Shown here in pieces: positions 8,148 through 16,255 of a stretch of DNA of 64,000 nucleotides (its first letter is position 1; every line of letters starts with the position of its first letter). Below the pieces are notes generated by a model. The model ran no database searches, had not been told where the DNA came from, and saw nothing but the letters and a program-made list of their open reading frames with translations. The DNA comes from NZQO01 sp964639255 (GTDB lineage: Bacteria > Bacteroidota > Bacteroidia > Flavobacteriales > Flavobacteriaceae). The translations under genes and the position numbers were made by a program. The stretch is taken from the NCBI GenBank assembly GCA_964639255.1, contig CAZXDP010000006.1, positions 18,510-82,509 on the forward strand. Direction: 5' to 3'.

Positions 8148-9104
8148 ATGCCCTTAGTTCCCTCTTCCTTCAAGGCCCGGGGATTGTTCAAAAATGCCCA
8201 TTTCTCTACTATTTATTCGGCCAAGTTGCGCCCTGCCCCGACCCTCAAGCAGGAGCGTGAGCGCCTATGGCTACAAGATGGTGACTTTCTCGACCTCGAT
8301 ATGACACTCTCGGCGGTAAACGACAAAATAGCCATTCTCCTGCATGGACTGGAGGGCAACGCACAACGAACGTATATGGTTGGGCAAGGGCGCGTTCTGG
8401 CCAATCATGAGTGGGACGTTTGCGCGATGAACTATAGAGGCTGCAGTGGCGAGCCCAACAATCGCTACGCATCTTATAACGCCGGAAAAACGGAAGACCT
8501 AGAGGCCGTTGTGACACATCTTCTCCAAAAAGAGCAATACCGTACCCTAGCACTGGTAGGATTTAGCTTGGGGGGCAATTTATTGCTGAAATATCTGGGG
8601 GAGCGCGAAAACGTTCCTTCAGAAATAAAAAAAGCGGTGGCCATATCTACCCCGCTCAACTTACGGGGAAGCCTCGAGGCCCTGTCTCAATTCAACAATA
8701 TAGTGTACCGCACGAGTTTTTTGCACAACCTTCGGAAAAAATATAAGGGGAAAATGGCTCAATTTCCAGATAAAATGAGCCCAGGAGAGTTAAAGAAAAT
8801 AACTTCCCTGCTAGAGTTCGACCATCGCTATACGGCACCGGCACACGGCTACGACGATGCCTTCGATTATTATGAAAAAAACAGCAGCGGTCAGTTTATC
8901 GATGCCATACAAATGCCTGTGTTGCTGCTGAATGCGAAGAACGATTCCTTCTTAACCCACAATTGCTACCCTTACGACTACGCTCGAGATTCAAAAAATT
9001 TCTATCTTGAAACCCCAGATCACGGGGGGCACGTTGGTTTTCACGTAACCAATTCAGTGTATTATTCAGAAAAAAGAACCGTACAATTTCTACATGGAAC
9101 CTGA
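8148..9104 (+). CDS. YheT-family alpha/beta hydrolase
   Basis: 318 residues from the ATG at 8148. It has the YheT/ABHD1-3 pattern: HFSTIYSAKLRP near the N-terminus, LLHGLEGNAQRTYM as oxyanion region, nucleophile elbow GFSLGGN, acid residue in NAKNDSF and catalytic His in DHGGHVGFH. Probably a cytoplasmic or membrane-associated esterase of unknown substrate. An upstream in-frame TTG (8127) lies within the predicted -7 box and was rejected. The 3' end overlaps the SdpI-family gene by 11 nt, implying cotranscription. Confidence 0.88.
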   Translation: MPLVPSSFKARGLFKNAHFSTIYSAKLRPAPTLKQERERLWLQDGDFLDLDMTLSAVNDKIAILLHGLEGNAQRTYMVGQGRVLANHEWDVCAMNYRGCSGEPNNRYASYNAGKTEDLEAVVTHLLQKEQYRTLALVGFSLGGNLLLKYLGERENVPSEIKKAVAISTPLNLRGSLEALSQFNNIVYRTSFLHNLRKKYKGKMAQFPDKMSPGELKKITSLLEFDHRYTAPAHGYDDAFDYYEKNSSGQFIDAIQMPVLLLNAKNDSFLTHNCYPYDYARDSKNFYLETPDHGGHVGFHVTNSVYYSEKRTVQFLHGT

Positions 9105-9447
9105 AACACAACTTTTTGCGGGCATCGCCTATATCGTGTTTATGATCCTCTTGGCGTGGGTGTTCAAAACCTATCCGCCTAAGGAGATAAACGCGTTATA
9201 TGGTTATAGAACCAAACGCTCCATGGCCAACCCGGCAGTTTGGAAAGCAGCCAATTTGTATTGGACACGCTTGTTCTATCGTTGGCAGTGGTATTTATTG
9301 GCAACTCCGGTAGTGTTCTATTTTATATGGCCACACTACGGAATATTGGGTACCATTCTAGTACATACCCTTATGTTATTATTAACCATTCCCGCCACCG
9401 AGCGCTTTTTAAACAAGCATTTCGACGCTAATGGCAACCCAAGGTAA
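9094..9447 (+). CDS. SdpI-family membrane protein
   Basis: 117 residues with three hydrophobic segments (about 7-24, 67-83, 84-102). Between the first two is the family motif YGYRTKRSM..NPAVWKAAN. The SdpI family includes an immunity protein against a Bacillus toxin, but most relatives are small membrane proteins of unknown role, and no toxin gene is visible here. It overlaps the preceding hydrolase gene by 11 nt. Confidence 0.8.
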   Translation: MEPETQLFAGIAYIVFMILLAWVFKTYPPKEINALYGYRTKRSMANPAVWKAANLYWTRLFYRWQWYLLATPVVFYFIWPHYGILGTILVHTLMLLLTIPATERFLNKHFDANGNPR

Positions 9448-9475
9448 ATATCCTTCCGTTTTCATATTTGATTAG

Positions 9476-9483
9476 TACCTTTG
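9476..9483 (+). promoter_or_regulatory. -7 promoter box of yicC-gmk-nadD
   Basis: TACCTTTG matches TAnnTTTG, 18 bp before the yicC ATG. It overlaps an upstream in-frame TTG at 9481, which is therefore unlikely to be the start. Confidence 0.55.
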
Positions 9484-9501
9484 CCGCTAAAGAAAGAATC
9501 T

Positions 9502-10359
9502 ATGATCCAGTCCATGACCGGTTATGGCAAAAGCGTGGTGCAATTGCCTTCCAAGAAAATTACCGTTGAGATAAAATCGCTCAACAGCAAGAACCTGGAC
9601 CTCAATGCAAGGGTGCCATCGGCCTATCGCGAAAAAGAACTTGAGTTGCGCAACCGCATTGCGAAGTCGCTTTCGCGCGGGAAGGTAGATTTTAATCTCT
9701 ATGTAGAATTAACGGGCGAGGAAACCGCAACCGTGATCAATGAGGCTGTGGTACGGCAGTATATGAAACAGCTCGCACATATAAGCGACGGGAACCCCAT
9801 AGAGCTCATGAGAATGGCAGTTCGCTTTCCAGATGCGCTTACGACCGAGCGGGAAGACTTGGACGAAAATGAATACAGCGCCATCCTTACGGCGGTGGAG
9901 GAGGCCCTTGAGGCAATAAACGCATACCGAACTGATGAAGGCGCCGTCTTGGAAAAGGACTTCCAGCAACGCATCGATACCATCTCACAATTGCTCGAAA
10001 AGGTTATTGCACTAGACCCGCAACGCATTGAGAATGTTCGGGAGCGTCTGCAGAAGGCTATTGCCGAACTTAAGGAAACGGTAGATGAGAACCGATTTGA
10101 GCAAGAATTGATGTACTATCTTGAAAAATATGATATTACCGAAGAAAAGGTGAGGCTCCAAAATCATTTGGACTATTTTTCTGAAACGCTTCAAAATGCT
10201 ACTAGCAATGGAAAGAAATTGGGATTCATATCTCAGGAAATTGGCCGCGAGATTAACACTATTGGCTCTAAGGCCAACTTTGCGCCCATGCAACAGCTGG
10301 TGGTGCAAATGAAAGATGAACTGGAAAAGATAAAGGAACAAGCGCTAAACGTACTGTAA
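9502..10359 (+). CDS. yicC: YicC-family endoribonuclease/stress protein
   Basis: 285 residues starting MIQSMTGYGKS, the invariant N-terminus of the family, and ending EKIKEQALNVL, also typical. The C-terminal half carries the DUF1732-like region with YYLEKYDITEE and NTIGSKAN. Members are reported RNases linked to stationary phase and sRNA decay. The gene almost always lies before gmk, as here: its stop TAA shares one base with the gmk ATG. An in-frame TTG seven codons upstream falls in the promoter box and was not used. Confidence 0.93.
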   Translation: MIQSMTGYGKSVVQLPSKKITVEIKSLNSKNLDLNARVPSAYREKELELRNRIAKSLSRGKVDFNLYVELTGEETATVINEAVVRQYMKQLAHISDGNPIELMRMAVRFPDALTTEREDLDENEYSAILTAVEEALEAINAYRTDEGAVLEKDFQQRIDTISQLLEKVIALDPQRIENVRERLQKAIAELKETVDENRFEQELMYYLEKYDITEEKVRLQNHLDYFSETLQNATSNGKKLGFISQEIGREINTIGSKANFAPMQQLVVQMKDELEKIKEQALNVL

Positions 10360-10955
10360 TGGTCGAAGGAAAATTAATCGTATTCTCTGCTCCCTCGGGC
10401 AGCGGTAAAACCACCATTGTACAGTATTTGCTCGCCCAGGAAGAACTAAATTTGGACTTTTCCATTTCATGCACCTCGCGCGAGCCCAGGGGCGAAGAAC
10501 AACACGGAAAGGACTACTACTTTATTAGCTTAAAAGATTTTAAGCAACATATAAAAAGAGGTGATTTCTTAGAATGGGAGGAAGTATATAGAGACAACTT
10601 TTATGGGACGCTTAAAAGCGAAGTTGAACGTATTTGGGCGACGGGCAAAAATGTCATTTTTGATATTGATGTGGTAGGAGGATTGCGTATTAAGAAAAAA
10701 TATCCCGAACAAACGTTGGCCGTTTTCGTGAAGCCTCCTAGCGTGGACGAACTGAAGAGACGCTTAAAAAAACGCAAAACCGAAAGCGAAGAGCGCATTA
10801 ATATGAGAATTGCCAAGGCTTCTGTAGAATTGGCCACCGCACCTCAGTTCGACTATACCATCAAGAACCACGATCTACAAACCGCGTTGGACGAAGCCAA
10901 AACCCTAGTGGGCGATTTCATAAAGCACGGTCACAAATTGCCCAAAAAAACGTAG
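10359..10955 (+). CDS. gmk: Guanylate kinase
   Basis: 198 residues, normal length. Phosphorylates GMP to GDP with ATP. The P-loop SAPSGSGKTT is at about residues 9-18, followed by the GMP-binding SCTSREPRGEEQHGKDYYFI and the lid region with RLKKRKTESEERI. The start overlaps the yicC stop by one base (TAATG), and nadD follows after 4 nt, so yicC-gmk-nadD form a tight operon. Confidence 0.96.
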   Translation: MVEGKLIVFSAPSGSGKTTIVQYLLAQEELNLDFSISCTSREPRGEEQHGKDYYFISLKDFKQHIKRGDFLEWEEVYRDNFYGTLKSEVERIWATGKNVIFDIDVVGGLRIKKKYPEQTLAVFVKPPSVDELKRRLKKRKTESEERINMRIAKASVELATAPQFDYTIKNHDLQTALDEAKTLVGDFIKHGHKLPKKT

Positions 10956-10959
10956 CGAG

Positions 10960-11550
10960 ATGGGCCAAGGGAAGAAAATAGGACTTTACTTCGGTACGTT
11001 CAATCCCATACACATAGGGCATTTGGCTATTGCCAACCATATGGTCGAGCACAGCGATCTGGAGGAGGTATGGATGGTGGTAACTCCGCACAATCCGCAT
11101 AAGAAAAAGAAGACATTGCTCGAGGACCACCACCGTATGGCAATGGTAGAGCTGGCCCTAGAGGATTATCCTAAGTTAAGGGCTAGCAATATTGAGTTCA
11201 ACCTGCCGCAGCCCAACTACACGGCAACCACCTTGGCGCACCTAGAGGAAAAATTTCCGCAGCATGATTTTTGCCTCATAATGGGGGAAGATAATTTAAA
11301 GAGCCTTCAAAAATGGAAGAATTATGAAGTCATCATTGCGCGGTACCACCTCTATGTCTATCCTCGCATATCGGAGGGTTCGGTGGCATCCCAGTTCAAA
11401 CAACACCCAAAGATACACCGGGTAGATGCTCCCATTATGGAACTCTCCTCTACCTTCATCAGAAAATCCATCCAAGAAGGGAAAAACTGCAAACCGCTGT
11501 TGCCACAACCCGTATGGAAGTATATAGATGAAATGAACTTCTACAAATAG
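10960..11550 (+). CDS. nadD: Nicotinate-nucleotide adenylyltransferase
   Basis: 196 residues. Transfers AMP from ATP to nicotinate mononucleotide in NAD synthesis. The nucleotidyltransferase motif GTFNPIHIGHLAIAN is at residues 12-26, and the C-terminal SSTFIRKSI matches the ISSTxIR motif. It follows gmk by 4 nt and is the last gene before the assembly gap. Confidence 0.95.
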   Translation: MGQGKKIGLYFGTFNPIHIGHLAIANHMVEHSDLEEVWMVVTPHNPHKKKKTLLEDHHRMAMVELALEDYPKLRASNIEFNLPQPNYTATTLAHLEEKFPQHDFCLIMGEDNLKSLQKWKNYEVIIARYHLYVYPRISEGSVASQFKQHPKIHRVDAPIMELSSTFIRKSIQEGKNCKPLLPQPVWKYIDEMNFYK

Positions 11551-11553
11551 AAA

Positions 11554-11587
11554 GCCGCCCCGAACTAATTAACACTAGTGAGGCGGC
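11554..11587. terminator. Possible terminator hairpin after nadD or of a minus-strand gene in the gap
   Basis: GCCGCC at 11554-11559 pairs with GGCGGC at 11582-11587, with an inner ACTA/TAGT pairing. Neither side has a strong T-run (minus side: TTTCTATTT), so it is a weak candidate. Confidence 0.35.
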
Positions 11588-11639
11588 CCCTGCTTACTAA
11601 TCAACCTGAAATTTTGGAGTTTATTGCCTTGAAGGGTAT

Positions 11640-11712
11640 TCAACTCCTGTTAAATGTTTTGATTCCTTTCGGTATGGCAGCTACATCATCATTTGCTGTA
11701 ACTAAGGTCAAC
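11640..11712 (-). CDS. Possible 3' end of a gene lost in the assembly gap
   Basis: On the minus strand one frame stays open from the gap edge for 24 codons to a stop at 11640 (reading LTLVTANDDVAAIPKG then IKTFNRS). It is followed by the hairpin at 11554-11587. Too short to identify; another minus frame is open for only seven codons. It may be chance. Confidence 0.18.
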
Positions 11713-11812
11713 NNNNNNNNNNNNNNNNNNNNNNNNNNNNNNNNNNNNNNNNNNNNNNNNNNNNNNNNNNNNNNNNNNNNNNNNNNNNNNNNNNNNNNNN
11801 NNNNNNNNNNNN
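11713..11812. other. Assembly gap (100 N)
   Basis: Exactly 100 undetermined bases, the usual placeholder for a scaffold join of unknown length. The true distance between nadD and gpsA, and any gene there, cannot be known from this window. Outside the N run the 335-base interval holds only the hairpin, the 24-codon open frame and the gpsA promoter box. Confidence 0.97.
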
Positions 11813-11857
11813 TTTTTTTGAATCTCCAAAAAAGTAGACAATCGGGTTATTATTATG

Positions 11858-11865
11858 TATTTTTG
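11858..11865 (+). promoter_or_regulatory. -7 promoter box of gpsA
   Basis: TATTTTTG matches TAnnTTTG, 20 bp before the gpsA ATG at 11886. Confidence 0.55.
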
Positions 11866-11885
11866 AATGAACACAACGGTATTCT

Positions 11886-12890
11886 ATGAGCGAGACACCA
11901 AAATTTGCGGTATTTGGGGGCGGCAGTTGGGCCACAGCTATTGTAAAAATGCTAAGCGAAAATCTGGATGAAGTGGGGTGGTATATGCGAAGTGTGTATG
12001 CGCTTGAGCATATCAAGAAACAGGACCACAATCCAAATTACCTCAGTTCGGTGGAATTTAAGGTTTCCCAATTGCGGCTAAGCAACGATATCAACGATAT
12101 GGTAGCGTATGCCGATTACCTCATCTTTGCCATTCCTTCGGCCTTTGTCGATGCCGAACTTAAGCAAATTACCGCTTCATTAGACGATAAGATCATTTTT
12201 TCGGCCATAAAAGGCATTGTCCCGGAAACCAGTTTAATAGTGGGCGACCACTTCAATACCCAGTACGGGGTCCCATTCCATAACATTGGCGTGATCTCTG
12301 GACCTTGCCACGCAGAAGAAGTGGCTCTAGAACGGCTCTCCTACCTTACCATTGCCTGTGCCGATGAAGCTAAGGCCAAATGCGTGGCAAAGCATCTAAG
12401 CAGTGATTATATTAAATGCACCACGAGCGATGATATTATTGGTACCGAATATGCCGCCATGCTGAAAAACATCTACGCCATCGCGGCGGGAATCGCCCAC
12501 GGACTTGGATACGGCGATAATTTTCAAAGCGTCTTGATGAGCAATGCCATACGCGAAATGAAGCGCTATGTAAAACGTGTCCACAAAATGAAGCGGGACA
12601 TCAACCAATCTGCTTACTTAGGCGACCTCTTGGTAACAGGATATTCTGTTTTTAGCCGGAACCGAATGTTCGGGAACATGATTGGGAAAGGATATACCGT
12701 GAAAAGTGCACAAATGGAAATGAGTATGATTGCCGAAGGATATTATGCTACAAAAAGTGCCTATATGCTCAATCAGCAAAAAGGCAAGAAAAAGGCGAAA
12801 ACGCCAATAATTAATGCGGTTTACGGAATTCTCTACGAGGGTAAAGATCCAAAGAAAACATTCAAAAAACTTACAGAGAAGCTGGATTGA
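11886..12890 (+). CDS. gpsA: NAD(P)H-dependent glycerol-3-phosphate dehydrogenase
   Basis: 334 residues. Reduces dihydroxyacetone phosphate to sn-glycerol-3-phosphate for phospholipid synthesis. The Rossmann motif FGGGSWATAIVKML is at about residues 8-21, FSAIKGIVPETS and ISGPCHAEEV follow, and the catalytic-lysine region is EYAAMLKNIYAIAAGIAHG. Length is normal. Its stop codon abuts that of the convergent 131-residue gene with no gap. Confidence 0.95.
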   Translation: MSETPKFAVFGGGSWATAIVKMLSENLDEVGWYMRSVYALEHIKKQDHNPNYLSSVEFKVSQLRLSNDINDMVAYADYLIFAIPSAFVDAELKQITASLDDKIIFSAIKGIVPETSLIVGDHFNTQYGVPFHNIGVISGPCHAEEVALERLSYLTIACADEAKAKCVAKHLSSDYIKCTTSDDIIGTEYAAMLKNIYAIAAGIAHGLGYGDNFQSVLMSNAIREMKRYVKRVHKMKRDINQSAYLGDLLVTGYSVFSRNRMFGNMIGKGYTVKSAQMEMSMIAEGYYATKSAYMLNQQKGKKKAKTPIINAVYGILYEGKDPKKTFKKLTEKLD

Positions 12891-13286
12891 TTACCGCGCC
12901 AGTACACCCTCAATATCCATAACAGGAAGGGAAACAGCATTGTCTTCCATGATGCTATGGGCCGGAAATTCAAATCGCTTGTCGTACAGCGTGTCCCCCA
13001 CAAAATAGGTAAGGCTAAAGTAATTTGTAATTTGGAAGACCTGTTCTTCCAGAAATTCGATTTTTGCGTAGCTCTTCGCCGGCAATACCTTGAGCGAATG
13101 TCTCATTTTGGTGGTTTTCTTCGTTGCGCTCCTTCCCTCTGAAACAATGAGAACCGTTTCCAAGGGTTGTGGCGTGTCGTTGATAAGGTATGCATTCCAA
13201 TCGAAAGTGTTGAAATCACTATTGAATTCCCTAACCGCCGCAATATAGACGTGCTCCACCTTGGGAATTTGAATATCTTTTCGCAC
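12891..13286 (-). CDS. Conserved-looking hypothetical protein downstream of pheS
   Basis: 131 residues with no signal peptide or membrane segment and an alternating beta-strand composition (for example FDWNAYLINDTPQPLETVLIV and YAKIEFLEEQVFQI). No domain was recognised; a small beta-sandwich is possible. It is 4 nt downstream of a 55-residue membrane protein gene, itself overlapping pheS, so all three are probably one transcript. The stop abuts the convergent gpsA stop. Confidence 0.65.
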   Translation of the reverse strand: MRKDIQIPKVEHVYIAAVREFNSDFNTFDWNAYLINDTPQPLETVLIVSEGRSATKKTTKMRHSLKVLPAKSYAKIEFLEEQVFQITNYFSLTYFVGDTLYDKRFEFPAHSIMEDNAVSLPVMDIEGVLAR

Positions 13287-13290
13287 CGAG

Positions 13291-13458
13291 CTAGTCTTTT
13301 TTTACCTTCCAGGTAATCCATAGCCCCAGCAATGCCAGCGCCATAATACCTAGGAAAACGGCGCCCACGGCTATTTCAAGAACGGCTAAGATAAAGGTAA
13401 GGTATGCTACCACGAGCAGCCCCACTACCAACAGTGCAATAAGAGCGTATTTTTTCAT
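13291..13458 (-). CDS. Small two-helix membrane protein
   Basis: 55 codons starting MKKYALIALLVVG and ending WITWKVKKD. Almost the whole chain is hydrophobic (about 4-22 and 26-48), with lysines at both ends, giving a two-pass membrane protein. Its ATG overlaps the pheS stop as ATGA, and the next gene starts 4 nt after its stop. The function is unknown. Translational coupling and tight packing argue that it is real. Confidence 0.65.
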   Translation of the reverse strand: MKKYALIALLVVGLLVVAYLTFILAVLEIAVGAVFLGIMALALLGLWITWKVKKD

Positions 13459-14474
13459 AAGGCGCTTTTAAATTGTTCTAAGAAGCGAATGTCATTTTCA
13501 CTGAACATCCGTATATCGGGTATTTGGTGCAACAATAGTGCGATTCGATCGATACCCATACCAAAGGCAAAGCCAGAATAGGTGCCAGGATCGATACCGC
13601 AATTTGAGAGAACGTTGGGATCTACCATACCACAGCCCATGATTTCCAGCCAGCCCGTACCCTTGGTCATCCTGTAATCGGTTTCTGTTTCGAGACCCCA
13701 ATACACATCTACTTCAGCGCTAGGCTCCGTAAAGGGAAAATACGAGGGCCGCAGTCTAATTTTCGATTTTCCGAACAATTCGGTAGTAAAATACTGTAAG
13801 GTTTGCTTTAAGTCGGCAAAACTTACGCCTTTGTCCACATACAGTCCCTCCACCTGATGGAAAAAGCAGTGGGATCGTGCCGAAATGGCCTCATTTCGGT
13901 AGACGCGTCCTGGAGAGATGGTGCGTATGGGCGGTTTATGGGTTTCCATATAGCGAACCTGAACGGTACTGGTATGGGTGCGTAGCAGTACATCTGGATT
14001 GGTTTGGATAAAAAAGGTATCCTGCATATCTCGGGCAGGGTGGTATTCCGGCAGGTTGAGCGCGGTAAAGTTGTGCCAATCGTCCTCTATTTCGGGCCCT
14101 TCGGATACATTGAAACCAATACGGGAAAAAATTTCGGTAATTCTATTCTTTACGATGTTTATGGGATGCCGGGAGCCAACGGCAATAGGTTCGCCGGGCC
14201 GGGAAAGATCGCCATAAGACCCCGTGCTTTCCTGCTTTGCCTCGAGAGCAGTCTTGAGCGCTTCAACCTTCTCCTGTGCCAATGTTTTGAGAGTATTCAC
14301 CGCCTGCCCGAATTCCTTTTTCTGATTGTTTGGAACATTCTTGAATTCGGCGAAGAACTCGTTGAGCAATCCTTTTTTTCCCAAATAGCGAATTCGGAAT
14401 TGCTCTACCGTCTCCATATCATTGGCCTCAAAGCTTTCAACCTCGGCAATATGCTCTTTGATTTTCTCTATCAT
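13455..14474 (-). CDS. pheS: Phenylalanyl-tRNA synthetase alpha subunit
   Basis: 339 residues. Charges tRNA-Phe as the catalytic subunit of the alpha2-beta2 enzyme. After an N-terminal coiled coil come the class II motifs: motif 2 around YRNEAISARSHCFFHQVEG and motif 3 GMGIDRIALLL near the C-terminus. No pheT is adjacent, as is common in Flavobacteriia. The start MIEKIKEHI at 14474 is preferred over the in-frame ATG at 14486, which would lie only a few bases from the expected transcription start. Confidence 0.95.
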   Translation of the reverse strand: MIEKIKEHIAEVESFEANDMETVEQFRIRYLGKKGLLNEFFAEFKNVPNNQKKEFGQAVNTLKTLAQEKVEALKTALEAKQESTGSYGDLSRPGEPIAVGSRHPINIVKNRITEIFSRIGFNVSEGPEIEDDWHNFTALNLPEYHPARDMQDTFFIQTNPDVLLRTHTSTVQVRYMETHKPPIRTISPGRVYRNEAISARSHCFFHQVEGLYVDKGVSFADLKQTLQYFTTELFGKSKIRLRPSYFPFTEPSAEVDVYWGLETETDYRMTKGTGWLEIMGCGMVDPNVLSNCGIDPGTYSGFAFGMGIDRIALLLHQIPDIRMFSENDIRFLEQFKSAL

Positions 14475-14495
14475 TTTCAAATACATCTAAAGCCG

Positions 14496-14503
14496 CAAAT
14501 TTA
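14496..14503 (-). promoter_or_regulatory. -7 promoter box of pheS
   Basis: On the minus strand TAAATTTG matches TAnnTTTG, 21 bp upstream of the ATG at 14474. Confidence 0.5.
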
Positions 14504-14535
14504 AGGAAATTATATGGCTAGAGCGCATACTAACT

Positions 14536-15216
14536 CTACGATTGTCTGGGTAGTCTATCTTGATAGATATAGAGCATCAGAAAAAACACGGCTACCGCAC
14601 CAAAGCTGTGCCAAAGCCAGTGGCTTCCCATAGGCAACGTATCGATGTGGGAGTCGAACGATCGAAAGGTCACGGCAACGGCGAAGCTTAGCACTGCAAG
14701 CAGAACCCATAACACATTCCTGAACTGTGTTTTGTACAGATATAGGAACAATGGCAGTAACAGGCCCAATACCGTGAGTACATAGCCCGCCGAAATTTGA
14801 ACGGAAGCGGGCCAAGGCAGCATCCTTCCCCCTACCACAATACTGAGTACAACTATTAAGATAAGCACATTATGCCACCATTGATGGGCAATTTTGAATA
14901 TAAAATACACCGAAACAGCCAAACAAAGTGTTACAATGGGAACCCAGTCCAGATAGAGCCACAGTTGGGCGCTGCGGGTTGCGTGGTACATGGTGCCACC
15001 AATCCAGGATACAACAAGCACCGGCAGGCAGGCCGCCAAGAAAAGATGACGCTTGTAATTCCGGATCACGAAATAACCGAAATAGAGTATAATTCCCAGA
15101 AAAAGAAAGTTGCTGTAAGTATTGTAGGGCTCTACCGGAAAACGCCCGGCCACGGTCTCGGCATAAATGGGACCGCTATCGTTGGGAAAGTTTTCCAATA
15201 GCAACGATATCATCAT
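14536..15216 (-). CDS. Ceramidase-like (CREST superfamily) seven-helix membrane protein
   Basis: 226 residues with about seven transmembrane segments. Three motifs line up with alkaline ceramidases and the wider CREST hydrolase superfamily: VEPYNTYSNFLF near helix 1, GTMYHATRSAQLWLYLDW (His and Asp), and GSHWLWHSFG (two His) in the last helix. In the family these His/Asp residues bind zinc and hydrolyse an amide. The substrate here is unknown; Flavobacteriia can make sphingolipids or related aminolipids, so a lipid amide is an inference. Its ATG overlaps the upstream 118-residue gene's stop. Confidence 0.75.
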   Translation of the reverse strand: MMISLLLENFPNDSGPIYAETVAGRFPVEPYNTYSNFLFLGIILYFGYFVIRNYKRHLFLAACLPVLVVSWIGGTMYHATRSAQLWLYLDWVPIVTLCLAVSVYFIFKIAHQWWHNVLILIVVLSIVVGGRMLPWPASVQISAGYVLTVLGLLLPLFLYLYKTQFRNVLWVLLAVLSFAVAVTFRSFDSHIDTLPMGSHWLWHSFGAVAVFFLMLYIYQDRLPRQS

Positions 15217-15569
15217 GAGATAAATTCCTTTTCAACAAAATAGTGCACCAGAGCTTCCTTCATCAATACAGATTGTTCACCCGCCTTGAGGGGTGGGAGG
15301 GGCTCCACGACTTTATAATGGGGCCAGCCATCGGCATCGAAATAATCGAATTCGTAATACCCAAAAGGTTCCAAAAGCCGGCAAATGGCGATGTGCATCA
15401 AATTGATCTTCTCGTCTTTCTTAAACTTACGGTGCAATTGTCCCAATTCCTGCACCCCCACCAGATAGATAATGGCATCCAAATCTAAGGTATCACCATC
15501 GGCAAACCGTCGTCCCAAAAGAGCTACCAACGATTCCCATTGCTTTTTCAATTGCTCATCTCTTGCCAT
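15213..15569 (-). CDS. Conserved hypothetical protein (Flavobacteriia-type)
   Basis: 118 residues from MARDEQLKKQW. No signal peptide or membrane helix. Notable segments are LMHIAICRLLEPFGYYEF, DADGWPHYK and a C-terminal SVLMKEALVHYFVE, which I recall as a conserved pattern in Flavobacteriia without a known function. An in-frame start 16 codons upstream (15617) would precede the -7 box and was rejected. Its stop overlaps the start of the ceramidase-like gene, so the two are translated together. Confidence 0.7.
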   Translation of the reverse strand: MARDEQLKKQWESLVALLGRRFADGDTLDLDAIIYLVGVQELGQLHRKFKKDEKINLMHIAICRLLEPFGYYEFDYFDADGWPHYKVVEPLPPLKAGEQSVLMKEALVHYFVEKEFIS

Positions 15570-15592
15570 CTCAAATCCTTTTTTTAAAGGTA

Positions 15593-15600
15593 CAAAAGTA
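15593..15600 (-). promoter_or_regulatory. -7 promoter box of the hypothetical/ceramidase-like pair
   Basis: On the minus strand TACTTTTG matches TAnnTTTG, 23 bp upstream of the ATG at 15569. Confidence 0.5.
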
Positions 15601-15672
15601 GTTGTATAATTTGGCAATCGATAAAATTTGGTACTAGAAATAGGGAAATGCTATCTTTATCGAAAAACCTCC

Positions 15673-16218
15673 ATGACCACGATAGATATTATCCTAGGCC
15701 TTATTCTGCTAGTCGCCTTTTATATGGGATATTCAAAAGGACTTTTTGTAGCGTTGGCCTCTCTAGTTGGATTGGTGGCCGGTGTATATGGCGCCATTCA
15801 TTTTTCGTACATCGCCGGCAACTGGCTCTCCGCCCGATACGATTGGAGCGAGCAAACCACGCAGTGGGTAGCGTTCGGCATCACATTTGTTGGTATCGTC
15901 ATTATCATATCCCTTGCGGGAAAATTTTTGACCAAAGTGGCCGATTTCGCAGCGCTAGGGTTTGTAAACAAACTGCTGGGCGGCATTTTTGGCGTGTTAA
16001 AATATGCCTTTTTGGTAAGTGTCCTGTTTATGATTGTACACGCAACAGAGCGGTACCAAATCGTTTCTGAAGAAGAACGGGAAACATCCCTTCTGTATCC
16101 GCCTATTGCAAGTTTGGCGCCTTCCATACTGCCTCAGTTCTTGGACGAGACAATGCTAGATGTAGATCCTTCAGAAGAAGAGCTGCCAGCAGAGGCAAAA
16201 AAAGACAGCATAGAATAA
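15673..16218 (+). CDS. CvpA-family membrane protein
   Basis: 181 residues with four hydrophobic segments and the CvpA pattern: DIILGLILLVAFYMGYSKGLF at the N-terminus, ATQWVAFGITFVGIVI-like third helix and LGGIFGVLKYAFLVSVLF. The cytoplasmic tail is acidic (EEELPAEAKKDS). In E. coli CvpA is linked to colicin V production and envelope stress; the role here is unknown. The ATG at 15673 starts the family domain; an upstream in-frame start at 15628 would add an unrelated leader. Confidence 0.85.
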   Translation: MTTIDIILGLILLVAFYMGYSKGLFVALASLVGLVAGVYGAIHFSYIAGNWLSARYDWSEQTTQWVAFGITFVGIVIIISLAGKFLTKVADFAALGFVNKLLGGIFGVLKYAFLVSVLFMIVHATERYQIVSEEERETSLLYPPIASLAPSILPQFLDETMLDVDPSEEELPAEAKKDSIE

Positions 16219-16252
16219 AAATCCCCGAGAAGCGAATTCTCGGGGATTTTTC
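16219..16252. terminator. Bidirectional intrinsic terminator
   Basis: AATCCCCGAGAA and TTCTCGGGGATT form a 12-bp stem with a 5-nt loop, flanked by A and T runs. It separates the convergent cvpA and sulP genes and can terminate both. Confidence 0.88.
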
Positions 16253-16255
16253 GTT

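Noticed and set aside
9094..9447. Toxin-immunity system around the SdpI-family gene
   Set aside because: No sdpC-like toxin or exporter genes adjacent; SdpI-family proteins are common without toxins.
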